From: Cyanomargarita calcarea GSE-NOS-MK-12-04C
GTDB taxonomy: Bacteria > Cyanobacteriota > Cyanobacteriia > Cyanobacteriales > Nostocaceae
Length of the DNA stretch: 64,000 bases
NCBI GenBank assembly: GCA_019359595.1
Contig: JAHHGZ010000005.1
Coordinates: 186,001 to 250,000, forward strand
Direction of reading: 5' to 3'
The translations under genes and the position numbers were made by a program. Shown piece after piece: positions 35,823 through 44,357 of the stretch. Below the pieces are notes generated by a model that was given only the letters and a program-made list of their open reading frames with translations, had not been told where the DNA came from and did no database searches. The stretch's first letter is position 1, and every line of letters starts with the position of its first letter.

Positions 35823-36900
35823 GTTTCCAATCAATTATTTCCCCTCATTAAAGGAGACTTCAGGACATTGGCGAGACCTGCAAGGGCCTTTTGTGTTTCC
35901 AATCAATTATTTCCCCTCATTAAAGGAGACACGGCAGAGTTTTCTGTAGACAAAGACATTTTATGGGAATGTTTCCAATCAATTATTTCCCCTCATTAAA
36001 GGAGACAAAGTAAAATTAAAGCCTTAAAATTTTACTTTATTTCAGTTTCCAATCAATTATTTCCCCTCATTAAAGGAGACCGGGCCACGACGTCCCAGTC
36101 CTCGCGCAGGTAGGCCTCGCGTTTCCAATCAATTATTTCCCCTCATTAAAGGAGACGGAAATGTTAGGTTTAGTTCTTGGGAAGAAGTATTTAGGTTTCC
36201 AATCAATTATTTCCCCTCATTAAAGGAGACATAGCCGAACACCTGCCAGAAGACTTCCCTATTGCAAAGTTTCCAATCAATTATTTCCCCTCATTAAAGG
36301 AGACTTATTAAATCCTTGTAGGAGAAGCATTTTCAGCCTCGTTTCCAATCAATTATTTCCCCTCATTAAAGGAGACTGGCAGTAGGCTCCAAAGTGCGGG
36401 TGTTCTCGTGCTTCTGGCGTTTCCAATCAATTATTTCCCCTCATTAAAGGAGACTCTCCTTCCTTAGCTGTTCTAAGCGCTCTTCTGACTGGGTTTCCAA
36501 TCAATTATTTCCCCTCATTAAAGGAGACGTGGCAGAGTCTGCCGATGAGCTACTTCTGTCTTCGTTTCCAATCAATTATTTCCCCTCATTAAAGGAGACT
36601 TGAACCCTTTGTGCATAAAGCCTTCTGTGTGCAGCCCAGGTTTCCAATCAATTATTTCCCCTCATTAAAGGAGACGCGACAGGAAAAGCTACAGACATAG
36701 AAGAGTTAAACGGACGGTTTCCAATCAATTATTTCCCCTCATTAAAGGAGACCCGGGGGCCGGCACCGCCTTGGCGCGCCGGTTCGTCTTGTTTCCAATC
36801 AATTATTTCCCCTCATTAAAGGAGACTTCCGCGAGCAGTGCAACCGCGTCGGCGACGCTGGTGCGTTTCCAATCAATTATTTCCCCTCATTAAAGGAGAC
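35823..36900 (-). CRISPR. CRISPR array 2: fifteen 36-bp repeats, fourteen spacers
   Basis: Repeats start at 35823, 35895, 35971, 36045, 36121, 36195, 36269, 36341, 36419, 36493, 36564, 36640, 36717, 36791 and 36865. All are identical (GTTTCCAATCAATTATTTCC...CATTAAAGGAGAC on the + strand). Spacers are 35-42 bases. Minus-strand repeats end in ATTGGAAAC as in array 1, with the hairpin CTCCT-TTAATG-AGGGG. Leader and cas2-cas1 lie on the high-coordinate side, so the newest spacers should be those near 36900. Confidence 0.97.
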
Positions 36901-37083
36901 CCCTCGATTTTAAACCCATACCCAGCAAGCTGTCCAGAGACACTTTGCGAGGGGGTCTAAAATTCTGCCACCAAAACGGCTAAAACCCATTTAAAAAATC
37001 CTCCAAACCCTTGTACAGAAAGGCAGCGAGGGGGTCAACGCCAAAATAATCCTTTCAGCCATTTTCTGACCCTCTCGCACTAC
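36901..37083 (-). promoter_or_regulatory. leader of CRISPR array 2
   Basis: 183 bases between the first repeat and the cas2 stop codon. GCGAGGGGGTC occurs twice (near 36946 and 37026) and its near-inverse GACCCTCTCGC once (near 37067). These are possible adaptation motifs. The block AAATTCTGCCACC...AACCCATTT...CCAAACCC resembles the array 1 leader. On the minus strand TTGACC could be a -35 element, but no good -10 follows. Confidence 0.65.
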
Positions 37084-37365
37084 TTAGATAATCACCGAAC
37101 TAGGAAGCGAAGTTATGGAAGGGCCAACACCCCAAACCTCGACTTGTCCTAAAGTATGTTGCGACAAGGGATAAAACCGCAGGCTATCTTCCTCTAATTT
37201 TACAACTTTATGAAGTCGCTTACATAATTCCTTAAACTTTGCATGGGTTAACTGACATTCAAACACCGAATACTGTACCCGTTGTCCGTAACCTTCAAGC
37301 AAATCTGATATTTTTTTACGCCGCTTGTTACAAGGAATATCATACGCCACAATATACAACAACAT
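37084..37365 (-). CDS. cas2: CRISPR-associated endoribonuclease/structural protein Cas2
   Basis: 93 residues. YIVAYDIPCNKRRKKISDLL with the conserved Asp and VQYSVFECQLTHAKF are typical of Cas2. The Cas1-Cas2 complex integrates new spacers at the leader end of the array; here the leader lies directly downstream of cas2. Separated from cas1 by 268 bases of repeat DNA. Confidence 0.96.
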   Translation of the reverse strand: MLLYIVAYDIPCNKRRKKISDLLEGYGQRVQYSVFECQLTHAKFKELCKRLHKVVKLEEDSLRFYPLSQHTLGQVEVWGVGPSITSLPSSVII

Positions 37366-37432
37366 TTTAGGAATTGACCTCTTTCTAAAATTCCCTCCTT
37401 GTATGTACAGACAAGTCTGATTTCCCTTGACA

Positions 37433-37548
37433 TCCCGGAATTACCCCCCTTAATCCCCCCTTATAAAGGCCTTTAAAGAATTGCCATACTTTGAAGCGTT
37501 GCAATCCCGGAATTACCCCCCTTAATCCCCCCTTATAAAGGGGGGAAA
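37433..37548. repeat. direct repeat of a palindromic element between cas1 and cas2
   Basis: CCCGGAATTACCCCCCTTAA followed by TCCCCCCTTATAAAGG occurs twice (about 37433-37470 and 37507-37547). A related CTCCCCTTAATAAGGGGAGG hairpin follows. Dispersed C-rich palindromes of this type are frequent in cyanobacteria. They could affect cas2 expression from the cas1 transcript. Confidence 0.75.
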
Positions 37549-37633
37549 TTATAAAATCCAGTTTCCTCCCCTTAATAAGGGGAGGGTTAGGGTGGGGTTC
37601 TTCGAGAGACTACGAAAAACCAGGGAGAGGTCT

Positions 37634-38626
37634 TTACCTAATTAGATAAGGTTGATATTGATAGCTAGGATTATAAACAAACTGCTTATAAGCCTTAACT
37701 TGTCGAGTCAATAAATCCCAACGTGGTTGTTTATCACCATTATCATCTTGTACTTGTTCCTCCATCCTTTGCAAAAATGCCTGCAAATATTTTCTTCTTC
37801 CCGTGTCATTCAAAAAACAACCACCATCTCGATAGTCAAAATCATCTTGAGCATGAATTACCCGACTATTTACTAACCATAACAACAACGAATCAACAAT
37901 AGGAGCGCGAAATTCTTCAATCAAATCTGAAGCTAAAGCCGCATGGCCATCATTACCGACATGGAGAGAAGCATAATATGGGTCAAGTCCTTGTAATTCA
38001 ATCAAAGCTAATAGATGATTCCACAAAACCTGATAGCCAAAACTCAAGATTGCATTTACCGGATTCCCAGGAGGACGACGGGTGCGGGACGTAAAAACAA
38101 AATCAGAATTTGTCAAACAATCCCCCAACACATTAAAGTATTGGGCTGCACCTGCACCTTCAAATCCCATCAACTTCTCTCGACTTTCAGCAAGACCTGC
38201 TTGATTAGCTAAATAATCCAGACTCTGTAATACAGATTCTAAGTTTGCTGATTCCAGTCGCTTTCTTTGCCGTCTTAATAAAGTGCGGCTATTTTTTAAT
38301 TTTCCTTGAACAATTGCACGAGCAGTTATCAAATTATCTGTGAATGAAAGCTGCTGCTGATAGCGCGATAATTGACGAAAGCCTCGTGCAATTGGTAACA
38401 TTCGTCCGTAGCAATAACCCATCCGTGACAGGTACGCAATCGGAATATCATGCCACAAACATGCTCTAATTGCTTGAGTAGAAACCTGGGATTTACCAAA
38501 GATCAGAATTTGTTCGAGTAGAGGTAATTGTACCTCACCTAAAATATTATCGCCTTGTTTTAGCACCAACGATTCTTTATTTAAGGAGACGTAACAGTTT
38601 TGCTGGGAAACGTAGAGTGTTTGCAT
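37634..38626 (-). CDS. cas1: CRISPR integrase Cas1
   Basis: 330 residues from the ATG at 38626 (MQTLYVSQQNCYVSL), chosen over an upstream frame start because family members begin at this beta strand. GFEGAGAAQYFNVLGD holds the catalytic Glu, GLDPYYASLHVGNDGHAALA the His and further conserved residues, and ASDLIEEFRAPIVD the last acidic residues. The active site looks intact. It starts directly at the stop of the small membrane protein gene upstream, so the two are probably translated together. Confidence 0.97.
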   Translation of the reverse strand: MQTLYVSQQNCYVSLNKESLVLKQGDNILGEVQLPLLEQILIFGKSQVSTQAIRACLWHDIPIAYLSRMGYCYGRMLPIARGFRQLSRYQQQLSFTDNLITARAIVQGKLKNSRTLLRRQRKRLESANLESVLQSLDYLANQAGLAESREKLMGFEGAGAAQYFNVLGDCLTNSDFVFTSRTRRPPGNPVNAILSFGYQVLWNHLLALIELQGLDPYYASLHVGNDGHAALASDLIEEFRAPIVDSLLLWLVNSRVIHAQDDFDYRDGGCFLNDTGRRKYLQAFLQRMEEQVQDDNGDKQPRWDLLTRQVKAYKQFVYNPSYQYQPYLIR

Positions 38627-38627
38627 T

Positions 38628-38882
38628 TTAATCTCTACGTCTACCCAATCTTCCACTGCGAGAATTACCTAAAACCTCGGCTTTTTGTCCCGGTTCCAGC
38701 CACAGTAGCACCCGATCTGCAACTGTAGAAACTACAAATGTTGCTGCTGTCACTAATAAAGTATTAATAATTACAGCAACCAAACCCAACGGTGCAATTA
38801 GCAATATCACCAGGGTAATAATACCAGTACCAATCGAAACTAAGCTATTGCGAGTGAAAGCAGTACGAGGAGAGATATACAT
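38628..38882 (-). CDS. small two-helix membrane protein upstream of cas1
   Basis: 84 residues, family not recognised. Two hydrophobic segments (VSIGTGIITLVILLIAPLG and AVIINTLLVTAATFVVSTVA) and a basic C-terminal tail (GRLGRRRD). Its stop codon is 2 bases from the cas1 ATG, so it is the first gene of the adaptation operon. No known Cas family fits; it may be an unrelated membrane gene captured by the locus or a membrane partner. Confidence 0.65.
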   Translation of the reverse strand: MYISPRTAFTRNSLVSIGTGIITLVILLIAPLGLVAVIINTLLVTAATFVVSTVADRVLLWLEPGQKAEVLGNSRSGRLGRRRD

Positions 38883-39004
38883 TTTTGTCCTGTAGATATA
38901 TGAACTTTACTTGTTATTACTGAAGCTTTGATTTCGTCTGTTATATATTTGACTTCTAATTTACAAACAATCTCACCACAATGACCAGTAAAAGAAAATA
39001 TCTG

Positions 39005-39153
39005 ATATCAAGTTCGGTAAATCACTCATAATTCCCAAACAACCCCACCCCTTTATCCCCTCCCCGTGTACGGGGAGGGGACTTTTAGCACAGCTAAAAG
39101 GGGGTGGGGTTGAGTGGCTGGGGGTATTACAACTAATCATCCGAACTTGATAT
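39005..39153. repeat. MITE-like element with ATATCAAGTTCGG ends
   Basis: ATATCAAGTTCGG (39005-39017) and CCGAACTTGATAT (39141-39153) are perfect inverted ends of a 149 bp element. A strong CCCCTCCCCGTG-TACGGGGAGGGG hairpin lies in the middle. It is non-coding, between the cas1 operon and the divergent WYL gene. Confidence 0.75.
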
Positions 39154-39287
39154 GATTTACTTTTTTAACTCTCTCTAAAAGTTCGCATATACTGAATTTA
39201 CCTAGCAAAACTAAATATCATTAAATATTTTCTTTTTCTTGACAAAACCACATATCAAAGGCTAATAGCGCTCCAACTCATAACTCA

Positions 39288-40433
39288 ATGGACAAAGCTT
39301 CCGAACGACTCCTACTCCTAATTGCTACCTTCCTTAAATACCCAGGAGTTGGTTGTCCCGACAGTTTCGAGTCAAATAAAGAAAAACATCACGATGCGAT
39401 CGCGCAAGTCCAAAAACGCTTCCAAGAGGTGGCAAAAAGCTTAAATATTGAACTTCCATCCGGTTATCCAGCAATTCCCACCTTGCGAAAAGACCTAGAC
39501 CTGCTGCGGAAATACGGCATCCTCGATAAGCGAATGTATCGCTGGGGTTACTATTTGGGTACAGGTGCAATGTCAATCGAGGAACTCAAAGTTGCCATTA
39601 ATGCTTTGTTTGCCCAGGCGAAATTCCAAGGTCATCCCCAGGTACGATTGATATATCAGTCTTTAGAAAAACGCTTGCGGGGTTTGAATATCGAACTCCA
39701 AGGCGAATTATTTTACCCAGTACGCCAGCACTTAAATCGGGCAATCGTCTATACAGACCCGGAAGAAATGGTTGCAAAAGGTCAAAATAAAGACAATCTC
39801 TATCATCAAATTCCCTTAGTTGAAAAAGCCATCAGTCAAGGACAAGCGATTGAAATCTCCCGTCAAGTATCACCCTACAATCAAAACCATCTGGGAATTG
39901 TACAGATATATCCCTTGCAATTGATTTACCACGATATTGCTTGGTATTTGCTATACGAATACTGCGAAAACGGACATTTTGCGATCGGACGGGTAAATCG
40001 TTTTGCCAACTACTGCAAACCATCGGATACGATTAGAGGAATTGCAGCACAACATGAAAATCTCCAAAAAGCTTATCGACTCATTGAAAAAGGTTGGGGT
40101 TTAAAGTTAGGTGACGTAGAAGAACAACATCTAGAATTAGCTGGAGAATTGGAATTAACCCCCGTCAAAGTCAGATTTTACCCTCCCGTTGCTACCTTTA
40201 TTCTAGAAGGCGATCGCCGTCATCCCAGCCAAGAAATTAGCAACACAATTAAAGACAAATCCACAGGGGAACTGTTATCTGTTGACTATACTGTAACCTT
40301 GCCTCAACGCTCCTTTGATGAATTTTTGCTATGGTTGCATCGCTACATGGATGCTGTGCAAGTTATCTCACCACCAGAATTAGTCGAAAAACACCATAAA
40401 GCGGCACAAAGGTTAATTCATAGATATTTATAG
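39288..40433 (+). CDS. CRISPR-linked WYL-domain transcriptional regulator
   Basis: 381 residues. A helix-turn-helix-like N-terminal part (TLRKDLDLLRKYGIL) is followed by a WYL-type domain (IVQIYPLQLIYHDIAWYLLYEY, IGRVNRF) and a C-terminal extension (RSFDEFLLWLHRY). It fits the cyanobacterial CRISPR-associated family I know as TIGR03985. WYL domains bind nucleic-acid-like or nucleotide ligands and regulate defence loci. It is divergent from cas1-cas2. A TTGACA at 39239-39244 with a weak CTAATA 17 bases further could be its promoter. Confidence 0.85.
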   Translation: MDKASERLLLLIATFLKYPGVGCPDSFESNKEKHHDAIAQVQKRFQEVAKSLNIELPSGYPAIPTLRKDLDLLRKYGILDKRMYRWGYYLGTGAMSIEELKVAINALFAQAKFQGHPQVRLIYQSLEKRLRGLNIELQGELFYPVRQHLNRAIVYTDPEEMVAKGQNKDNLYHQIPLVEKAISQGQAIEISRQVSPYNQNHLGIVQIYPLQLIYHDIAWYLLYEYCENGHFAIGRVNRFANYCKPSDTIRGIAAQHENLQKAYRLIEKGWGLKLGDVEEQHLELAGELELTPVKVRFYPPVATFILEGDRRHPSQEISNTIKDKSTGELLSVDYTVTLPQRSFDEFLLWLHRYMDAVQVISPPELVEKHHKAAQRLIHRYL

Positions 40434-40439
40434 TGTTTT

Positions 40440-40655
40440 CTAGTAGTCCATGTCATTAATTTTGATGGTGAACCTTCTTAAAATTTATCTTCCTTCTTTC
40501 TCTCTTTCTTTCTTAGCGTACTACCGAAACGGAAGCCGTACCGATGGAAGGCGTATCCCTGACGGGACGCTTGCGACTTAGCGCCTACCGCGTCTATGGC
40601 GTCTTGGCGGTTCAATCCTTACCCCCCCAAAACTTTTGACATGAACTAGTACTAG
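40440..40655. repeat. solitary copy of the ACTAGT hairpin unit
   Basis: Starts TAGTAGTCCATGTCATTAAT and TTTGATGG, and ends CCAAAACTTTTGACATGAAC plus TAGTACTAG, the same inverted ends as the tandem array at 23.9-25 kb. The interior is different and about twice as long, containing TTCTTTC pyrimidine repeats and GC-rich GCGTATCCCTGACGGGACGC text. The two copies flank the CRISPR-Cas region. Confidence 0.8.
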
Positions 40656-40687
40656 CATTAATAATAGGGCGTAACTTGGAGGCAAAT

Positions 40688-40915
40688 ATGACTTCCCAAA
40701 TACTAGATGTAACAAAGGCATTAATTGCCAAACTGCAATCCTTAGCACCAGAGCAACAACAGACACTGCTAGATTTTGCAGAATTTTTAGCGCACAAACA
40801 TCCTCAACCCCAAGCTGTGCAACAACGTGTACCAGACTTAAACCGAGGGGAGATTTGGATGAGCGAGGACTTTAACGATCCTTTACCAGATGAATTTTGG
40901 ACGGGTGAGGAATGA
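40688..40915 (+). CDS. antitoxin, DUF2281 (VapB-like)
   Basis: 75 residues from the ATG at 40688 (MTSQILDV); an upstream ATG at 40676 is less likely. LQSLAPEQQQTLLDFAEFLA is the DUF2281 signature, and the acidic C terminus is DEFWTGEE. Overlaps the following toxin by four bases. Confidence 0.87.
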   Translation: MTSQILDVTKALIAKLQSLAPEQQQTLLDFAEFLAHKHPQPQAVQQRVPDLNRGEIWMSEDFNDPLPDEFWTGEE

Positions 40916-41298
40916 AACTACTATTGGACTCACACGTCCTCATTTGGTGGGCAAGTAGCTCCGAAAAGCTCTCTGAGAGGGTTTATAGCTTAATTCATGA
41001 TACTAACAATACGTTGTTGTTTAGCATTGCAAGTATTTGGGAAATACAAATAAAACTTCATCTGGGTAAGCTCAACCTAAATTCATCTCTTCCCGTTTTG
41101 ATAGAAAATCAACAGCGTGTAAATAATCTACAACTTTTACCTATTGAATTAGCCCATATCTGGGGTTTAACAAATCTACCCAATCATCATCGTGACCCTT
41201 TTGACAGACTTTTAATTAGTCAAGCGATTGTGGAAAAGATACCGCTCGTAAGCATTGATTCGGTTTTTGATAATTATCCTATTCAAAGGTTGTGGTAG
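40912..41298 (+). CDS. vapC: PIN-domain toxin (VapC-like)
   Basis: 128 residues. LLLDSHVLIWWA, SIASIWEIQIKLHLGKL and HHRDPFDRLLISQAIVEKIP show the acidic residues of the PIN site; the domain is complete. It is a Mg-dependent RNase toxin coupled by ATGA to its antitoxin. Downstream, CCCCGT...ACGGGG (41342-41364) may terminate the transcript. Confidence 0.92.
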   Translation: MKLLLDSHVLIWWASSSEKLSERVYSLIHDTNNTLLFSIASIWEIQIKLHLGKLNLNSSLPVLIENQQRVNNLQLLPIELAHIWGLTNLPNHHRDPFDRLLISQAIVEKIPLVSIDSVFDNYPIQRLW

Positions 41299-41378
41299 GT
41301 TTAAGTTCGTTTTCCTTTGTGGCTTTGCCCTGACTGACATCCCCGTCCTGTAGAGGCACGGGGAACTACATAAGAAAG

Positions 41379-41570
41379 TTAAAAACTAGCAATCTGATAC
41401 ATTTTTTTACATTCCGAATGTGACTCTAAGGGAATGAAAAGAACTGTGCCCCGCAGGAGTGTAATCACATCCTGATTCGCTTCGTAAATTGTTTGCCAAT
41501 TTTGGCGATCGCCATAAAATTTCTCGGCAATCCCAAATAGGGTGTCTCCATCTTCTGCGGTATAAAGCAT
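41379..41570 (-). CDS. small LysM-domain protein
   Basis: 63 residues from the ATG at 41570 ([20 protein letters not shown]); an upstream frame extension of 20 residues looks non-coding. [20 protein letters not shown] and YEANQDV form one LysM motif, which binds peptidoglycan or related glycans. No signal peptide is visible, which is odd for a wall-binding domain. Confidence 0.8.
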   Translation of the reverse strand: MLYTAEDGDTLFGIAEKFYGDRQNWQTIYEANQDVITLLRGTVLFIPLESHSECKKMYQIASF

Positions 41571-41937
41571 AATTTTTACTCTTGTGTGTTGAGTGTAGTT
41601 GAAAAGAATAGGTAACAAGATTTTAGGCAATAGGTTAAGTTGCCTTAAATGCTCCCTTGTTTAGCTTTGATATTGGTAATGACTTATAACCCATATGCAT
41701 TTATATAGGGCTAATTTCAATCAACTTATGCACTTTTCACACCAAGAAAAATAATCCACGAGAAAAATCACTCCGAATCGGTGTTAGCAGCTAAGAGCTA
41801 ACAGCAAGAATTTTATAGGTTGTTGAGAAGGTTATTTGTTTTGTATTTAGGAAATAATGAGACTTTTCTATCTTCTCACAAAAAAAAGGAGAATGTAAGT
41901 CCCCTTGTAGTAATTGTTATGGATTAGCTTTTGGAGA
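41571..41937. other. intergenic region, nothing recognised
   Basis: 367 bases. A short imperfect repeat (AGCTAAGAGCTAACAGC near 41788) and AT-rich text; no gene or clear hairpin. Confidence 0.5.
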
Positions 41938-42645
41938 TTAAACAGACTTTTCTTTATATGTTCCAGCATAAGTAATGACACACATTTGCTTGTATGTACT
42001 ATGAACACCAAAAGCGACCCCTGTCATCTTAAACTCAGGGTTAAACATATTTTTGCGATGACCTCGGTTAGGTACGCCATCATCGATAATTAACTGCATG
42101 ACGATATCCCGTGGAGTATGAGAACCATAGCTGATATTTTCCCCTGCAGTGATATCCCAATTTCCATAGCGATTGATGCGAGTAAAAGGTTGGCTATTAT
42201 CGCTACCAATGTGACCGATAGCACCTTTAGAACCTTGGTCTTTAACGTGATCTTTAGCACCCAAAGACATACCCTTGGATGCACTTAAATTGCCTACAGG
42301 AGGTTGAGACTTGAGAAAAGCTAGAGCCTCATCAACAGCTTTGACACCCTCAGTCGTCTGCAAGTAGACGCGATCGGATATTTTGACTCTATCGCCTTCA
42401 AAGCGTCTGCGATAATCTTCTAAAACAGCAGCATAAGCAGTGGGGTTTGTCCGTGCTTTGTTCATTTCTACAATCACCCCTTGTTCCAAAGGCGAGAGAA
42501 TGTTCCTAGGTGCTACCTGTTCAGAACTTTTTTGCGGAATTTTCGGGTCAGGTGAGTTAGATTTAAACACTTTCACAGAAAATATAACTGCGAGAATAAT
42601 AAGAATAAATACCCATAACGGCATTCGCACGATCGATGACCTCAC
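41938..42645 (-). CDS. membrane-anchored CAP/SCP-domain protein
   Basis: 235 residues. An N-terminal hydrophobic segment ([16 protein letters not shown]) anchors or exports it. The CAP domain has [40 protein letters not shown] and CVITYAG, including the His and Glu residues typical of the family. Function of bacterial CAP proteins is not settled. It has a close paralogue 140 bases upstream on the same strand, so the pair arose by tandem duplication. Confidence 0.9.
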   Translation of the reverse strand: MRSSIVRMPLWVFILIILAVIFSVKVFKSNSPDPKIPQKSSEQVAPRNILSPLEQGVIVEMNKARTNPTAYAAVLEDYRRRFEGDRVKISDRVYLQTTEGVKAVDEALAFLKSQPPVGNLSASKGMSLGAKDHVKDQGSKGAIGHIGSDNSQPFTRINRYGNWDITAGENISYGSHTPRDIVMQLIIDDGVPNRGHRKNMFNPEFKMTGVAFGVHSTYKQMCVITYAGTYKEKSV

Positions 42646-42781
42646 AACTTAGGAGCCACAAGTCAATTTATTTAGCTTCACAAAGTTGGAAGCATTCTCC
42701 CAAATTATGACAAAAATACATTTTTAAGTGGTTAGTGGTCAACAAATAGCCACTAACAACCAACAACTAACAACTAACAAT

Positions 42782-43483
42782 CTATTTGTCTTTATACCCT
42801 CCAGCGTAAGTAATCACACAGATTGTTCTATATGTGGTGTGAGTTCCATAGGCAACTCCAGCAACTTTAAAAGCAGGATTAAAGATATTTGTTCTATGGC
42901 CTCTGTCAGGTACCCCATCATCGATAATTAACTGCATGACGATATCTTGGGCGGTATTTGGCCCGTAGCTGATATTTTCCCCTGCCGTAGTTTGCCAACG
43001 ACCATAGCGACTGATACGAGTCGCAGGATTGCTACCATCGCTACCACTGTGACCTGTTACACCTTTTGGACCTTGGTCTTTCACATGGTCTTTGGCACCC
43101 AAGGACATACCATGAGATGATTTTAAAGCGCCTATAGGACGGGCTTTTTTGAGATAGGCTAGAGCCTCATCAACAGCTTTAACTCCCTCATTCGTTCGCA
43201 AAAAGACATTATCAGAAATTTTGACGCGGTTACCTTGGAAACGCTTTCGATAATTTTGCATAATGGGAATGTACGACTTGGGATTTGTTCGCACCTTGTT
43301 CGTCTCCACTATCACCTGTTGTTCCAAAGGTGAGAGGTTATTTGCCTTCGCCAACAAAAAAGTCGGATTTGTTTGTGAAACCCCTATTGGGGGGGAATTT
43401 GTTGGAGATTTTGCAACAGATAGGCTAGAAAAGCTGGTTAACAGAGCGATCGGAAAAAAGACCCAAGATGCGATGCGACGCAT
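42782..43483 (-). CDS. secreted CAP/SCP-domain protein (tandem paralogue)
   Basis: 233 residues. A signal peptide ([18 protein letters not shown]) replaces the membrane anchor of its neighbour. The CAP motifs are [40 protein letters not shown] and CVITYAGGY. The two share most of the domain but not the N terminus, so they may act at different sites of the envelope. A TAACAAC-type repeat lies between them. Confidence 0.9.
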   Translation of the reverse strand: MRRIASWVFFPIALLTSFSSLSVAKSPTNSPPIGVSQTNPTFLLAKANNLSPLEQQVIVETNKVRTNPKSYIPIMQNYRKRFQGNRVKISDNVFLRTNEGVKAVDEALAYLKKARPIGALKSSHGMSLGAKDHVKDQGPKGVTGHSGSDGSNPATRISRYGRWQTTAGENISYGPNTAQDIVMQLIIDDGVPDRGHRTNIFNPAFKVAGVAYGTHTTYRTICVITYAGGYKDK

Positions 43484-43628
43484 TGATTACCTCACGATTT
43501 TTGTTCTAAAGGTTTAGTTAATTGACGTAGATGCACCCAGATTGTCTGGGGGATATGTGTTCGTTGTAACCTTTAAAACTAAAAATCGTAAAGAGTAAGT
43601 TTACTCACATCTGTGCCCGTCCTTATTT

Positions 43629-43652
43629 GGGGTGGGCACCGAAGCCCACCCC
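43629..43652. terminator. perfect GC-rich hairpin after the Rieske fragment
   Basis: GGGGTGGGC (43629-43637), loop ACCGAA, GCCCACCCC (43644-43652). It lies between the upstream end of the CAP gene and the 3' end of the oxygenase fragment. There is no long T-run, so termination is only likely, and it may be a dispersed repeat. Confidence 0.5.
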
Positions 43653-43740
43653 ACAAGATTGGAGAATTTATTTATTGGAAGTCCCTTGGGTAAGAATATT
43701 GTTAATCTTGCTCAGGGCGATCGCCACTTTAAATCTTGAA

Positions 43741-44355
43741 CTAATTTTGGATAGTTTGGTGATACCAGCGACGGAATAGTAAAGTTGCTTTATCGGTTGG
43801 TACATTACACTCTTCGGTTGTGGCAGGAATTTCTCCCTTCTGGGATTCAATTACAAGCCGATCTTCAACAATCGGTTGAATAAATTCGTTAGCGATAGAG
43901 GTTTGCGATTGAGGATCGATGTCACCTAACATCAACATCGCGAATATGTATCGTGTTTGATGCTCGTTCAAGGGTACAGAAAACTGATGGATGCGAAGAG
44001 GTATCCCCATCTCATCAAATTTAAACACAACGAGATTGGGTTGAAACCACTCAAATGAGAAGCCAGACGGGATGTTGTGAAAACGATTAAAAACCTGAGC
44101 CCCTTGTTTTGTTTGCTGAATTTGGAACTCAACAATGCTTTTTGCTTCAAGTGCTGGCTGACCAATTTCACCACCAAAGGAATTGCGATGAACAAACGGA
44201 ATATGAAGATAATCCATCCCATTCTCAACTATGCGTGTCCAGTGAGCATTCCAAACTTCGTGGTGAATAATATAGGACTGTTCTGGTTGCAGTAGGCTCT
44301 CTGGAAGATTCAACTCCTTATACTCCCCTCCTGTAAACACCCACACTAACCCCAA
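43741..44355 (-). pseudogene. Rieske-type oxygenase lacking its Rieske domain
   Basis: 204 codons from a TTG at 44355 match only the catalytic domain of Rieske non-haem oxygenases: ENGMDYLHIPFVHRNSFGG gives the bridging Asp and the two iron His, and IVEDRLVIESQ near the end gives the iron Asp. The N-terminal [2Fe-2S] domain (CxH...CxxH) is absent. Upstream the frame runs straight into the dnaE-N terminus, three bases away. Without the Rieske cluster the protein could not receive electrons in the usual way. The frame itself is still open, so the break may be recent. Confidence 0.8.
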
Positions 44356-44357
44356 CC

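Noticed and set aside
35734-35949. Open frame into CRISPR array 2
   Set aside because: Same reason; it also runs antisense to the 90-residue gene.
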